DNA of 64,000 bases from Pseudomonas tumuqii. Lineage in GTDB: Bacteria; Pseudomonadota; Gammaproteobacteria; Pseudomonadales; Pseudomonadaceae. How positions within the stretch are numbered: the stretch's first letter is position 1; each line of letters opens with the position of its first letter. The notes under the pieces were generated by a model. That model saw only the letters and a program-made list of their open reading frames with translations, ran no database searches and was not told where the DNA came from. The translations under genes were made by a program, and so were the position numbers. Of the stretch, positions 45,905-57,578 are shown one piece after another. Where the stretch lies: contig NZ_JAAOJA010000004.1 in assembly GCF_013184545.1 (NCBI RefSeq), forward strand, positions 62,001 to 126,000, given 5' to 3'.

Positions 45905-45969
45905 GTGTGAGTTGCCCTGTGCCAGGGCGATGAGCGAGTTCGGGTTAGGAACACGCCTTTGCTTCGGGC

Positions 45970-46095
45970 TTAGCCTTCGGCGAATTCGGTGGCTGTGTGC
46001 GGGTGTCGCCGGGGCGTCCTGCTGGCGCGTAGCGAAGCGGGGCCGGCTGGGAGGGGCGAGAAGCGAGCCGATGCGGCGAGAGCAACAGTCGTCAT
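45970..46095 (-). other. Leader open frame before oprD
   Basis: A 41-codon frame (MTTVALAASARFSPLPAGPA...) with an AAGG site and an ATG 32 bp from the operator, the same position as the udh ATG and the gudD leader ATG. It ends 137 bp before oprD. No family recognised. It may be a leader peptide or a remnant of the gene from which the promoter module came. Confidence 0.25.
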
Positions 46096-46126
46096 GGTCG
46101 GGCCTTGGTTTTTGTTTTTATGATTA

Positions 46127-46146
46127 GTCATATGTTGTCGTACAAC
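46127..46146. promoter_or_regulatory. Operator upstream of oprD
   Basis: On the minus strand GTTGTACG-ACAA-CATATGAC, directly downstream of the minus-10. This distant site links the porin to the sugar-acid regulon. Confidence 0.75.
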
Positions 46147-46155
46147 ATTGGCTGG

Positions 46156-46185
46156 ATTATCGGCAGTCTTGGCTGGCGTTGTCAA
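46156..46185 (-). promoter_or_regulatory. Sigma-70 promoter of oprD
   Basis: TTGACA (46180-46185, minus strand), 18-bp spacer, GATAAT (46156-46161), preceded by CGCG. Identical in design to the udh and gudD promoters. Confidence 0.75.
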
Positions 46186-46381
46186 CGCGTCCCTAGACGA
46201 AAGTTCAATAAGAAAAAAGCGCCATCAAGCGTCCAGTGCGCACGGGTTGATCCGTGTAGTCCCCTATTTATAAGGGGTGTGGCGTGGCGCTTGGGAGCGC
46301 TTGCGGTTGCCGGCGGCGCTGTAGAAGGGCGTGTCAGAGGCCGGCGGCGGTTGGTTTGCACTGTATGAAGGGCTGTTATTG

Positions 46382-46409
46382 TTGATTTTGTTGTGCGATA
46401 ACGTATGAC
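46382..46409 (+). promoter_or_regulatory. Promoter and operator of the CHM-isomerase-like gene
   Basis: TTGATT (46382-46387), 16-bp spacer, TATGAC (46404-46409). The operator GTTGTGCG-ATAA-CGTATGAC (46390-46409) overlaps the spacer and minus-10, the same layout as the kdgD promoter. Confidence 0.65.
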
Positions 46410-46459
46410 GATTATTCGGGTGATCCAGCTCCGGATCCTCTCTTCTGCAGGAGACGCCT

Positions 46460-46863
46460 ATGCCGCACTGCCTTATCGAAGGCTCGCAAAGCCTGACGTG
46501 ACGCGACTGATCACGCCGGCCGAGTTGCGGCGCCTAGTCGAGGAGGCGACCGCCGCCACCGGGTTGTTTCAGTCGGGCGAGGTCAAGCGACGCCTGAGCC
46601 TGTATGAGCACTTCAATGTTGGTGGCACGCAGGAAGACGTTGTTCACCTGATCTTCTACATCCTGGCGGGGCGCACGGATGAGCAGAAGCGCCTGCTGTC
46701 CCGGCAGATAGTGCGCGCCCTGGTCGAGCGCCTGCCCGGGGTCAATGCGCTGTCGCTGGATGTGCGCGATATCGATCGCGAGGTGTTCAGCAACAGGCGC
46801 AGTTGCCTGACTGCCCAGCTGAGCAGTGGCGCAAACCGGTCAACCAGCCGTTGCCCTGGATGA
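46460..46863 (+). pseudogene. 5-carboxymethyl-2-hydroxymuconate isomerase family gene with frame break
   Basis: The family start MPHCLIEGSQSLT is encoded from ATG 46460, behind CAGGAG, but hits TGA at 46499-46501. The homologous protein continues one frame back as VTRLITPAELRRLVEEATAA, EHFNVGG, VHLIFYILAGRTDEQKRLLS and LSLDVRDIDREVF to the stop at 46861-46863. This equals loss of one base near 46495. The N-terminal Pro (catalytic base of tautomerases) is in the broken-off part. A GTG at 46498 overlaps the TGA (GTGA), so ribosomes might restart there and make a Pro-less protein. It is controlled by the sugar-acid operator. A sequencing error is possible. Confidence 0.65.
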
Positions 46864-46917
46864 CAGGGGGGCAAAGCTGAAATAGAGTGCCTTGCACTTA
46901 TTCAGGGAGAGGTATTT

Positions 46918-47283
46918 ATGCAGCTGGCGGCTCCGATTCCTATCCTGCGCAGCTTCGATGAAGCCAAGGCGCGGGCTTTCTACTGCGAATTTCTGGGGTT
47001 CAGCGAAGACTGGGCGCATCGCTTCGAGGCGGGCCTGCCGCTCTATCTGCAAGTATCCAGGGCAGGGTGCGTGCTGCATTTGTCAGAGCACCATGGCGAT
47101 TGCTGCCCCGGTGCGGCGCTGCGCATCAGTGTCGATGATCTGGATGCCTTGCACGCCGAGCTGACGGGTCGGGCTTATGGCAATGCGCGGCCCGGCATCA
47201 TCAGCCAGCCCTGGGGGCGCGATATGCAGGTCACGGACCCGTTCGGCAATCGCCTGATCTTTACCGATATTCGCGCGGCATAA
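46918..47283 (+). CDS. Glyoxalase/bleomycin-resistance-fold protein
   Basis: A 121-residue vicinal-oxygen-chelate protein: IPILRSFDEAKARAFYCEFL at the start, LPLYLQVSRAGCVLHLSEHH in the middle and GRDMQVTDPFGNRLIFTDI at the end. The His/Glu metal set is only partly present, so it may be a binding protein of the bleomycin-resistance type or a dioxygenase relative. It is 54 bp after the CHM-isomerase-like gene on the same strand and may be cotranscribed from its promoter. ATG follows AGGGAGAGG. Confidence 0.85.
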   Translation: MQLAAPIPILRSFDEAKARAFYCEFLGFSEDWAHRFEAGLPLYLQVSRAGCVLHLSEHHGDCCPGAALRISVDDLDALHAELTGRAYGNARPGIISQPWGRDMQVTDPFGNRLIFTDIRAA

Positions 47284-47334
47284 CCGCGCGAATCAGGCTG
47301 CGCCAACCGGGCAGCCGGCGCAGTGAGGCAATCG

Positions 47335-48456
47335 TCAGCCGCGGTAGTAACGCTGCGGCACGAACGGGGTCTTGGCGACTTTCATCGCCACGCGCTTGCC
47401 GCGCACCATGGCCCAGACCGGGGTGTCGAGGGCGTTATGGCTACTTTGCACGTAGCCCATTGCGACCGGTGCGCCGAGGGTCGGGCCGAAGCCGCCGCTG
47501 CAGACGCTGCCGATTACATTGCCATCGGCATCGACGATTTCCGCGCCTTCACGCACCGGCACGCGCTCTTGCGGCAGCAGGCCGACGCGCTTGCTGGCGA
47601 CGCCGTCGCGCTGCTGGGCGAAAATCCGCTCGGCGCCGGGGAAGCCACCGGCACGCGCACCATCGGCGCGGCGGGCCTTGGATATGGCCCACAGCAGGCT
47701 GGCTTCGATCGGCGTGGTGCTGGTGCTCATGTCGTGGCCGTACAGGCACAGGCCGGCTTCCAGGCGCAGCGAATCGCGCGCACCGAGGCCGATGGCCGCG
47801 ACTTCCGGTTCGGCCAGCAGGCTGCGCGCCAGGGCTTCGGCGTGTGCGGCCGGCACCGAGATTTCATAGCCGTCTTCGCCGGTGTAGCCGGAGCGGCTGA
47901 CGTAGCAGTCGACGCCGAGCAGGCGCACCGGGGCGAACTGCATGAAGGTCATCTTGGCGACTTCCGGCGCCAGGCGCGCCAGTACGTCGACGGCTTTCGG
48001 GCCTTGCAGGGCGAGCAGGGCGCGATCGAAGCAGGGCTCGATCTGGCACTGGCTGGCGATCTGCAGTTGCAGGTGCATCAGGTCCTGGTGCTTGCAGGCG
48101 GCGTTGACCACCAGGAACAGGCAGTCGTTGCCCAGGTTGGCGACCATCAGGTCGTCGAGAATACCGCCCTGGTCGTCGGTGAACATGGCGTAGCGCTGCA
48201 TGCCGACCGGCAGGTCGATGATGTCGACCGGCACCAGACGTTCCAGGGCCTGTGCTGCATGCGGGCCGCGCAGGATGATCTGACCCATGTGCGAGACGTC
48301 GAATAGGCCGGCGGCTTCGCGGGTGTGCAGGTGTTCCTTCATCACGCCGAGCGGGTATTGCACCGGCATGTCGTAGCCGGCGAAGGGCACCATGCGCGCG
48401 CCAAGTTCCAGGTGCAGGGCGTGTAGCGGGGTTTTCGCCAGGGTTTCGCTGGTCAT
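47335..48456 (-). CDS. gcvT: Glycine cleavage system aminomethyltransferase
   Basis: A 373-residue T-protein. N-terminal folate-binding region (GARMVPFAGYDMPVQYPLGV, about residues 18-37; GLFDVSHMGQI), central RSGYTGEDGYEISVPA, and the C-terminal barrel YYRG end. It transfers the aminomethyl carbon from lipoyl GcvH to tetrahydrofolate and releases ammonia. Last gene of gcvH-gcvP-glyA-sdaA-gcvT. A GC-rich palindrome (48498-48534) separates it from sdaA. Confidence 0.95.
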   Translation of the reverse strand: MTSETLAKTPLHALHLELGARMVPFAGYDMPVQYPLGVMKEHLHTREAAGLFDVSHMGQIILRGPHAAQALERLVPVDIIDLPVGMQRYAMFTDDQGGILDDLMVANLGNDCLFLVVNAACKHQDLMHLQLQIASQCQIEPCFDRALLALQGPKAVDVLARLAPEVAKMTFMQFAPVRLLGVDCYVSRSGYTGEDGYEISVPAAHAEALARSLLAEPEVAAIGLGARDSLRLEAGLCLYGHDMSTSTTPIEASLLWAISKARRADGARAGGFPGAERIFAQQRDGVASKRVGLLPQERVPVREGAEIVDADGNVIGSVCSGGFGPTLGAPVAMGYVQSSHNALDTPVWAMVRGKRVAMKVAKTPFVPQRYYRG

Positions 48457-48497
48457 GCGGTTTTCTCCATTGATGTCGTGGGTGGGGCGAATATCGA

Positions 48498-48534
48498 CCC
48501 CTCTCCCTAGCCCTCTCCCCAGAGGGGCGAGGGG
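48498..48534. repeat. Intercistronic palindrome between sdaA and gcvT
   Basis: CCCCTC (48498-48503) pairs with GAGGGG (48529-48534), and CTCTCCCC with the following AGAGGGG inside. A CCCTCTCCC-type repeat of the kind scattered in pseudomonad genomes. Confidence 0.5.
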
Positions 48535-48590
48535 ATGGTTGCAGTGTTATGGCGTAGGGTGGCGGCAATTCGCGCGCCCGTAACAGGTGT

Positions 48591-49967
<1,377 letters not shown>

Positions 49968-50000
49968 GCTTGACTCCATCGGCTGGTCAGCCATTTTGAC

Positions 50001-50074
50001 GTAGGAGCAGGAGCGGACGCCGAGTCCTATGCCCGCGACTATCGCGGCACATCGCGGGCATGGCCCGCTCCTAC
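50001..50074. repeat. REP-like nested inverted repeat
   Basis: GTAGGAGC (50001-50008) pairs with GCTCCTAC (50067-50074), and TGCCCGCGA (50030-50038) with TCGCGGGCA (50052-50060). This is a typical pseudomonad REP doublet between glyA and sdaA. Confidence 0.7.
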
Positions 50075-50087
50075 GGCAGTGCGTTAC

Positions 50088-51341
50088 TTATGCAGAGTAG
50101 ACCGGGAAAGTCGCGCAAAGGTCGGCGACCTGACCACGAACCCGCTCGCTCACTTCGGCGTTATCCAGCTCATCGAGGATGTCGCAGATCCAGCCGGCCA
50201 GCTCGCGGCACTCGCCTTGCTTGAAGCCGCGGCTGGTCACCGCCGGGGTGCCGATGCGGATGCCGGAGGTGACGAACGGCGACTGCGGGTCGTTCGGCAC
50301 AGCGTTCTTGTTCACCGTGATATGCGCCGCGCCCAGCGCCGCATCGGCGGCCTTGCCGGTCAGGCCCTGCTTGACCAGGCTGAGCAGCATCAGGTGGTTG
50401 TCGGTGCCGCCGGACACCACCTCATAGCCGCGACCGACGAACACCTCGGCCATCGTGCGGGCGTTGTCGATCACCTGCTGCTGGTAGGCGACGAAGGCCG
50501 GCTCCAGGGCTTCCTTGAAGCACACCGCCTTGGCCGCGATCACGTGCATCAAGGGACCGCCCTGAGCGCCGGGGAACACCGCGGAGTTGAGCTTCTTCTC
50601 GATCTCCGGGTTGGCCTTGGCCAGGATCAGGCCGCCGCGCGGACCGCGCAGGGTCTTGTGGGTGGTGCTGGTGACCACGTCGGCATAGGGCAGCGGGTTG
50701 GGGTACAGGCCGGCGGCGACCAGCCCGGCGACATGCGCCATGTCGACGAACAGCAGGGCGCCAACCTGGTCGGCGATGGCGCGGAAGCGGGCGAAATCCA
50801 GGGTGCGCGAATAGGCGCTGAAGCCGGCGACGATCATCTTCGGCTGGCACTCGACGGCCAGGCGCTCGACTTCGGCGTAGTCGATCAGGCCGTTGCCGTC
50901 GATGCCGTACTGCACCGCGTTGTACAGCTTGCCCGAGGACGACACCTTGGCGCCGTGGGTCAGGTGGCCGCCGTGGGCCAGGCTCATGCCGAGGATGGTA
51001 TCGCCAGCATTGAGCAGCGCCAGGTATACGGCGCTGTTGGCGGAGGAACCGGAGTGCGGCTGGACGTTGGCGTAGTCGGCGCCGAACAGCTGCTTGGCGC
51101 GCTCGATGGCCAGCTGCTCGACCACATCGACGTGCTCACAGCCGCCGTAGTAGCGCTTGCCCGGGTAGCCTTCGGCGTACTTGTTGGTCAGGCCACTGCC
51201 CTGGGCATGCATGACCCGTTTGCTTGCGTAGTTTTCCGAGGCGATCAACTCGATGTGATCTTCCTGGCGCTGCTCTTCGGCGTTGATCGCGGCGAGCAGG
51301 GCGTCATCGTAGCCTTGCAGTTGGTCGTGCTTGCTGAACAT
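50088..51341 (-). CDS. glyA: Serine hydroxymethyltransferase
   Basis: A 417-residue fold-type I PLP enzyme. PLP Lys in [16 protein letters not shown] (about residue 229), [18 protein letters not shown] for cofactor binding, and [11 protein letters not shown] near the end for the carboxylate Arg region. It interconverts serine and glycine with tetrahydrofolate. In this operon it would combine the methylene group released by glycine cleavage with a second glycine. It is the operon-linked copy (GlyA2-type in P. aeruginosa, from memory). Confidence 0.96.
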   Translation of the reverse strand: MFSKHDQLQGYDDALLAAINAEEQRQEDHIELIASENYASKRVMHAQGSGLTNKYAEGYPGKRYYGGCEHVDVVEQLAIERAKQLFGADYANVQPHSGSSANSAVYLALLNAGDTILGMSLAHGGHLTHGAKVSSSGKLYNAVQYGIDGNGLIDYAEVERLAVECQPKMIVAGFSAYSRTLDFARFRAIADQVGALLFVDMAHVAGLVAAGLYPNPLPYADVVTSTTHKTLRGPRGGLILAKANPEIEKKLNSAVFPGAQGGPLMHVIAAKAVCFKEALEPAFVAYQQQVIDNARTMAEVFVGRGYEVVSGGTDNHLMLLSLVKQGLTGKAADAALGAAHITVNKNAVPNDPQSPFVTSGIRIGTPAVTSRGFKQGECRELAGWICDILDELDNAEVSERVRGQVADLCATFPVYSA

Positions 51342-51426
51342 GGCGAGGATCCTCGGTTGTTGTTCTTGTCGGGTGCAACTGACCCGCCCCGGGTAGGGGT
51401 GAGTCGAAAATATTGGGTAAACAAAA

Positions 51427-51568
51427 CGTAGGGTGGGTTGGCGAAGCGATACCCATCATTGCGTAAGCCGCGCTGGCCCTTGATGGGTTACGCGGTGCGC
51501 GGAGAGGGGTGTCAGCAATGCGAGAGGTGTCCCGCACCGCTAACCTACGCGGCCCGACCCATCCTACG
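51427..51568. repeat. 142-bp element with CGTAGGGTGGGT-type inverted ends
   Basis: CGTAGGGTGGGT (51427-51438) is matched inverted by ACCCATCCTACG (51557-51568) with one mismatch. The interior repeats GATGGGTTACGC and has no coding frame. It lies in the 238-bp gcvP-glyA gap, which otherwise holds nothing. The ends resemble widespread TAGGGTGG intergenic repeats. Confidence 0.5.
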
Positions 51569-51579
51569 TTTTTATCGCC

Positions 51580-54435
<2,856 letters not shown>

Positions 54436-54444
54436 GTTGCTCTC

Positions 54445-54828
54445 TCAGGCGTCGGCGTTGGCATTGAGCAGGCGCTCGTAAGCGGCCTGGTCGAGCAGGT
54501 CAGCCACGGCACTGGCATTGGTCGGACGGAAGCGGAAGAACCAGCCCTTGCCCAGCGGATCCTCGTTGACCAGTTCCGGGCTGGCCTCCAGCTCGGCGTT
54601 GACTTCGAGCACTTCGCCGTCCAGCGGCATGGCGATGTTGCTGGCCGCTTTTACCGACTCCAGTACCGCGACTTCTGCGCCTTCAGCGTAGCTCTGCAGG
54701 TCCGGCAGTTGCACGAACACCACATCACCCAGGGCTTCCTGGGCGTAGGCGGTGATGCCCACGGTGACCAGGCCATCGGCGTCCTGACGCAGCCATTCGT
54801 GTTCGACAGTAAAACGCAACTCGCTCAT
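54445..54828 (-). CDS. gcvH: Glycine cleavage system H-protein
   Basis: A 127-residue H-protein with the lipoylated Lys in VAVLESVKAASNIAMPLDGE (about residue 63), N-terminal FTVEHEWLRQDADGLVTVGI and C-terminal GKGWFFRFRPTN. It shuttles the aminomethyl and reducing groups between GcvP, GcvT and Lpd. First gene of the operon, 91 bp downstream of a sigma-54 promoter. Confidence 0.97.
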   Translation of the reverse strand: MSELRFTVEHEWLRQDADGLVTVGITAYAQEALGDVVFVQLPDLQSYAEGAEVAVLESVKAASNIAMPLDGEVLEVNAELEASPELVNEDPLGKGWFFRFRPTNASAVADLLDQAAYERLLNANADA

Positions 54829-54918
54829 GGGGATTCCTCAAGGGGGCGCCCGCTTCTTGGCTGGCGGGCCGTTGTAATGCGCTCGTGGCGGGCAGCGAGC
54901 GCAGGGATGCTGACCTTC

Positions 54919-54934
54919 TGCAATGCCAGTGCCA
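54919..54934 (-). promoter_or_regulatory. Sigma-54 promoter of the gcvHP-glyA-sdaA-gcvT operon
   Basis: On the minus strand TGGCACT-GGCA-TTGCA: the GG at minus 24 and GC at minus 12 are exactly ten bases apart, and the flanking bases match the consensus TGGCAC-N5-TTGCW. In P. aeruginosa the same gene order is driven by RpoN with the glycine-responsive activator GcsR; the regulator gene is not in this window. I could not identify GcsR-type upstream repeats with confidence in the AT-rich stretch at 54,935-55,000. Confidence 0.78.
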
Positions 54935-55077
54935 AAACTAAAAAGTATAATTAAAACAACGAGTTATATATTTACAGGGGTACCCGTTGCATTTATGTGT
55001 AGCGAAATCGATACGGATGGCTGTGTCGTTCTCGGGAAAATCGGTGTCGCTTTAGTGGTGCCGGGGGCTCTCGGTGC

Positions 55078-55116
55078 ATGTATTCAAATCGTTACGACGT
55101 ATCGATTTGAATACAT
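55078..55116. repeat. Perfect 14-bp inverted repeat before sodC
   Basis: ATGTATTCAAATCG (55078-55091) and CGATTTGAATACAT (55103-55116) are exact inverted copies around 11 bp, 72 bp before the sodC start. It could be a dimeric regulator site for sodC or a hairpin. No T-tract follows. The rest of the 54,829-55,187 gap holds only the sigma-54 promoter. Confidence 0.7.
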
Positions 55117-55187
55117 CGACTATTATGAACCCACAGCAGTCCCCGATTGTCCGTTGCACAACCGCTTGATAACCCAGGAGTCAGCCC

Positions 55188-55739
55188 ATGCGTCCTTGCA
55201 TCGCCCTCAGCTTCTCATTGTTCATCGCCGGTGGCCTGCAGGCGGCCGAATCGGTCACCGTCGACATGGCCAGGACCAGCGAGTCCGGCAGCGGCCCGTC
55301 GCTCGGCAGCGTCAGCATCAGCGAGTCCAAGTACGGCCTGGTGTTCACCCCCAGTCTCGCCGGGCTGGAGCCGGGCCTGCATGGCTTTCACGTGCACATG
55401 ACCGGCAACTGCAATGCCGTGGAGGTGGATGGCAAGCTGACCCCGGCCGGCGCCGCCGGTGGTCACTGGGACCCGGACAAGACCGGCCGGCACGGTTTCC
55501 CCTGGGAGGACGATGCGCACCGCGGCGATCTGCCGGCGCTCTATGTGGCCGCCGATGGCAGCGCCACCCAAGCGGTGCTGGCGCCACGCCTGAAGAGTCT
55601 GAAAGACCTGCACAACCGCGCGTTGATGGTACACGCCGGCGCGGACAATCACGCCGACCATCCCCAGCCCCTGGGCGGCGGAGGTGCACGTTTCGCCTGC
55701 GGGGTGATCAAGCTGCCGGTCAGTCCCGGCCCGGTCTAG
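55188..55739 (+). CDS. sodC: Periplasmic Cu/Zn superoxide dismutase
   Basis: A 183-residue Cu/Zn SOD. Signal peptide [20 protein letters not shown]. Copper ligands in [13 protein letters not shown] (His-x-His) and [18 protein letters not shown]; zinc/bridging residues in [20 protein letters not shown]; disulfide Cys in GNCNAVE and RFACGVI. It dismutates periplasmic superoxide. Stand-alone gene, divergent from the gcv operon, with the 14-bp palindrome upstream as its only visible candidate operator. Confidence 0.95.
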   Translation: MRPCIALSFSLFIAGGLQAAESVTVDMARTSESGSGPSLGSVSISESKYGLVFTPSLAGLEPGLHGFHVHMTGNCNAVEVDGKLTPAGAAGGHWDPDKTGRHGFPWEDDAHRGDLPALYVAADGSATQAVLAPRLKSLKDLHNRALMVHAGADNHADHPQPLGGGGARFACGVIKLPVSPGPV

Positions 55740-55904
55740 CAGGTGTGCTGTACGCAACCTTGTAGGAGGCGCGCCCCGCGGCGAATGCAGCCCGCAGGGC
55801 TGCCAGCTTGTGGTGCTGCGCTGCAGGGTAAAGGCTTCGCCCCGAGGTCACGGAACGCCACCCGGACCCTCCCACAGTTAAGGCGATAAGGCGATCGGCG
55901 CGGC

Positions 55905-57311
55905 TCAGCGCATCAGGCCTTCCATGAAGTCCGCCAGTCTGGCGGCCAGGGCGCGGCGCCAGGGTGGGCTGTGCGGGTTGGCGAGCACCCGGTCTTCGGC
56001 GGCGAAGCTGCGCATGATGGCGGTGTAGCCGAGCCAGCGGCAGGGTTCCGGCTCCCAGGCCTTGAGGGCGGACAGGGGGCGTTCGCCGAGCACCCAGGGT
56101 TGCCGGGTCAGCTGGCTGCTGTGGCCGAGAATCAGGTCGGCCAGGGTGCGCCCGCCGAGGTTGCTGGCGCCGACACCTTCACCGCCGTAGCCGCCGGAGA
56201 GGGCGATGCGGTTGTTGCGGTCGAGCAGCATGTGCGGCTGGAAGCGCCGCGCCATGCCGAGGTTGCCGCCCCAGCCATGACTGATCGCGACGTTGCGCAA
56301 CTGCGGGAACAGCTCGCCGAACAGGTAGCGGCGCAGGCCGATTTCCTCGGCATTCAGGTTGAAGTCCTGGCGCAGCTTGCCGGCGAAGCGGTAGCCGCCA
56401 CGGGCGCCGAACACCAGGCGGTCGTCGGCGCTGCGCTGGCCGTAGGTGACCTGGCGGCTGAATTCGCTGAAGGCCTGGCCGCGATCGAGGCCGATCTCGT
56501 CCCACTGGCTGGCCGACAGGGGTTCTGTGGCCAGCAGCAGGCTTTGCACCGGCAACTGATAGCGGCGCAGCAGCGGCAGCTCGGCGGCGTAGCCTTCCAC
56601 CGCCGGTACCACCCAGTCGGCGCGCAACTCGCCCTGGGCGGTGCGCAGCAGGCCCGGCTGCCAATGGGTCACGCGGCTTTGCTCGAACAGCTGCACGCCC
56701 AGGCGTTCGACCGCCTGGGCCAGGCCGCGCACCAGTCTGGCTGGCTGGATGGTTGCGCAGTGCGGGCTGTGGATGGCGCCGAGCGGGCCGTTGATGCGCA
56801 GCTGTTGCTGCAGTTCGCCCGGCGTCAGCCAGCGGTAGTCGGCTTCGCTGAGGCCCTCGGCGTACAGCGAGTCGAGCCAGCTGCGCAGGCGGCGCTCCTG
56901 CTCCGGGTAACGCGCTGCACAATAGAGCACACCGCCCTGGCGGTAGTCGCAGGCGATGCCTTCGCGTTGCAAGACCTCGGCGACTGCGTCGGGGATGCCG
57001 TGCAGCAGGTCGAAGGCGGCCCGGCGCTGTTCGGCGGGCAAGCCGGCGAGCAGGCGGTCTTCGCCGAGCAGGTTGCCCATCAGCCAGCCGCCGTTACGCC
57101 CCGAGGCGCCAAAGCCGGCGTACTCGGCCTCGACCACGGCGATGCGCAGTTCGGGCGCCTGGCGTTTGAGGTAGTAGGCGGTCCACAAGCCGGTGTAACC
57201 GGCGCCGATGATCGCCACATCGACCTCCAGCCGACCTTGCAGCGCCGGGCGCGGCGTCAGGGGCTGGTCGAGCTGATCCATCCACAGGCTGATGGGCGGG
57301 TACGGCGACAT
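55905..57311 (-). CDS. FAD-dependent amine/amino-acid oxidoreductase (DAO family)
   Basis: A 468-residue DAO-fold flavoprotein. FAD-binding GAGYTGLWTAYYL (about residues 35-47) followed by VVEAEYAGFGASGRNGGWLM, the PuuB/OrdL-type signature. The C-terminal SHGWGGNLGMARRFQPHMLL and GYGGEGVGASNLGGRTLADL close the FAD site. Such enzymes oxidise gamma-glutamylated polyamines, sarcosine-like or other secondary amines; the substrate cannot be fixed here. ATG at 57309-57311 (MSPYPPISLWMDQL). Confidence 0.88.
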   Translation of the reverse strand: MSPYPPISLWMDQLDQPLTPRPALQGRLEVDVAIIGAGYTGLWTAYYLKRQAPELRIAVVEAEYAGFGASGRNGGWLMGNLLGEDRLLAGLPAEQRRAAFDLLHGIPDAVAEVLQREGIACDYRQGGVLYCAARYPEQERRLRSWLDSLYAEGLSEADYRWLTPGELQQQLRINGPLGAIHSPHCATIQPARLVRGLAQAVERLGVQLFEQSRVTHWQPGLLRTAQGELRADWVVPAVEGYAAELPLLRRYQLPVQSLLLATEPLSASQWDEIGLDRGQAFSEFSRQVTYGQRSADDRLVFGARGGYRFAGKLRQDFNLNAEEIGLRRYLFGELFPQLRNVAISHGWGGNLGMARRFQPHMLLDRNNRIALSGGYGGEGVGASNLGGRTLADLILGHSSQLTRQPWVLGERPLSALKAWEPEPCRWLGYTAIMRSFAAEDRVLANPHSPPWRRALAARLADFMEGLMR

Positions 57312-57578
57312 GCTGGTTATTCCTGGTTGAGTGCGTTGCCAGCCTAGCCGGCGCAAGGCGTTTTGTCCCGGTGCGCTCGGCGCTATTTCGGCTGGGTATT
57401 CAGCGGCGCTATGGCAGGCCATCCAGCAGGCTCATATGCCGGCGCGCAAGCCGCGCGGCAGGCGGGCATTCACTCTTTCGGTTGACAGGGCGAATCCCTC
57501 TTTCGGGCGCTTATCCGCAAGGGTGGCGCTGGGTAACTTGAGCCCTCAACACGAAACCATGCTTTCCAGGAGAGCCGC

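Noticed and set aside
46405..46459. Treating ATG 46405 as the start of the isomerase-like gene
   Set aside because: The ATG lies inside the operator and minus-10 box. The family start MPHC is at 46460 with its own CAGGAG site, so the upstream codons are not homologous.
46484..46502. Programmed minus-1 frameshifting in the isomerase-like gene
   Set aside because: No slippery heptamer of the X-XXY-YYZ kind and no strong downstream hairpin; a one-base deletion or sequencing error is simpler.
54829..55187. Glycine riboswitch before gcvH
   Set aside because: I looked for the tandem-aptamer layout in the leader and upstream gap and saw none. The leader from the sigma-54 promoter is only about 90 nt, too short for it.
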